Source: Bacteroidales bacterium | GTDB lineage: Bacteria; Bacteroidota; Bacteroidia; Bacteroidales; UBA4417 | NCBI GenBank assembly: GCA_025350385.1 | Contig: JANXXZ010000438.1 | Coordinates: 1 to 6,047, forward strand | Direction: 5' to 3' | DNA length: 6,047 nucleotides | In this document: in pieces, positions 5,892-6,047 of the stretch | Position numbering within the stretch: the first letter of the stretch is position 1 | Layout of the letters: every line of letters begins with the position of its first letter | Position numbers and translations under genes: made by a program | The notes under the pieces: model-generated | Told to the model about the DNA's origin: nothing | Databases searched by the model: none | The model's input: only the letters and a program-made list of their open reading frames with translations

Positions 5892-5923
5892 GAAAGATAC
5901 AAGAGCAGGAAGAACAAACAAAA
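5892..5923 (-). promoter_or_regulatory. Candidate Bacteroidota-type promoter for the carboxylase operon (-33 TTTTG, -7 TATCTTTC)
   Basis: Read on the minus strand, TTTTG (plus 5919-5923) is followed after 19 bp by TATCTTTC (plus 5892-5899). This matches the Bacteroidota primary sigma pattern TTTG-N19-21-TAnnTTTG with one mismatch in the last base. Transcription would begin near 5886, giving a leader of about 84 nt that contains the 13-bp hairpin. The -33 element overlaps the terminator-like hairpin at 5921-5936. Confidence 0.4.
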
Positions 5924-5936
5924 CCCCGACGGGTTT
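5921..5936 (-). terminator. Terminator-like hairpin upstream of the carboxylase operon
   Basis: AAACCC (5921-5926) and GGGTTT (5931-5936) form a perfect 6-bp stem with a 4-nt loop. On the minus strand it is followed by TTTTGTTTGTTCTT counted from the end of the stem, a T-rich tail typical of intrinsic terminators. It could stop transcription arriving from a minus-strand gene beyond base 6047. It may instead be an attenuator-like element if transcription starts at the upstream -7 candidate (5948-5955). Confidence 0.4.
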
Positions 5937-5947
5937 AGTGCAAAAAG

Positions 5948-5955
5948 CAAAGATA
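5948..5955 (-). promoter_or_regulatory. Candidate upstream -7 element TATCTTTG
   Basis: On the minus strand this is an exact match to the Bacteroidota -7 consensus TAnnTTTG, in the context GTATATCTTTGC. I found no TTG at 19-21 bp upstream, so it is incomplete. A start about 6 nt downstream would place the hairpin at 5921-5936 at the very 5' end of the transcript. Confidence 0.4.
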
Positions 5956-6047
5956 TACTTTTTTCAGATTTACATTCATAGATATGTAGATAGAAAACGT
6001 ATGAATATCCCGAACCCGATTAGTTTACTTCTGGATTTAAAATAAAT
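5956..6047. other. A/T-rich upstream region, no gene seen
   Basis: This A/T-rich end of the window has no recognisable coding sequence. A 7-bp inverted repeat, ATTCATA (5974-5980) and TATGAAT (6000-6006), separated by 19 bp, lies just upstream of the -7 candidate at 5948-5955 and could be an operator, though A/T-rich sequence gives such matches by chance. Confidence 0.35.

Overview
The window looks like chromosomal DNA of a Bacteroidota bacterium, probably an environmental Bacteroidales-like or related lineage. Three things support this. The protein ending at 562 carries a C-terminal type IX secretion (Por secretion tail) sorting domain, which is confined to this phylum. Start codons lack Shine-Dalgarno sequences and sit behind A/T-rich leaders. 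The likely promoter elements match the Bacteroidota -7 consensus TAnnTTTG rather than a sigma-70 -10 box.

Layout from left to right. (1) 2-562, plus strand: the 3' end of a secreted PQQ-dependent glucose/sorbosone dehydrogenase-like protein with a T9SS tail. (2) 563-737: a convergent intergenic region ending in an array of 8-bp pyrimidine repeats. (3) 738-1535, minus strand: an exported HEXXH gluzincin-type metallopeptidase-like gene, interrupted by one in-frame TAG directly after the signal peptide. (4) 1536-1876: a gap with no convincing gene. (5) 1877-5802, minus strand: a complete three-gene acyl-CoA carboxylase operon, transcribed biotin carboxylase, then biotin carboxyl carrier protein, then carboxyltransferase. 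(6) 5803-6047: its leader and promoter region, with candidate -33/-7 elements, a terminator-like hairpin and a strong 13-bp leader hairpin.

The three operon genes make one enzyme. The biotin carboxylase carboxylates biotin with ATP and bicarbonate, the carrier swings the carboxybiotin, and the carboxyltransferase passes the carboxyl to an acyl-CoA. Aspartate 410 of the carboxyltransferase, in an AYDVM motif, points to propionyl-CoA as substrate. The system is therefore best read as propionyl-CoA carboxylase, giving (S)-methylmalonyl-CoA for the methylmalonyl-CoA/succinate route.

The least ordinary part of the window is its non-coding DNA. Both gaps inside the operon and the gap downstream of the peptidase gene are filled with short iterated words. 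These are a 9-bp AGTGCCTAA-type array arranged as two facing arms (3446-3563), a 7-bp AGTGCCG array (4154-4174), and 8-bp GTCCCCTT-type arrays abutting the stop codons of two minus-strand genes (697-736 and about 4229-4276). No CRISPR, rRNA, tRNA, transposase or integrase was seen, and the genes themselves are standard metabolic and secreted functions.
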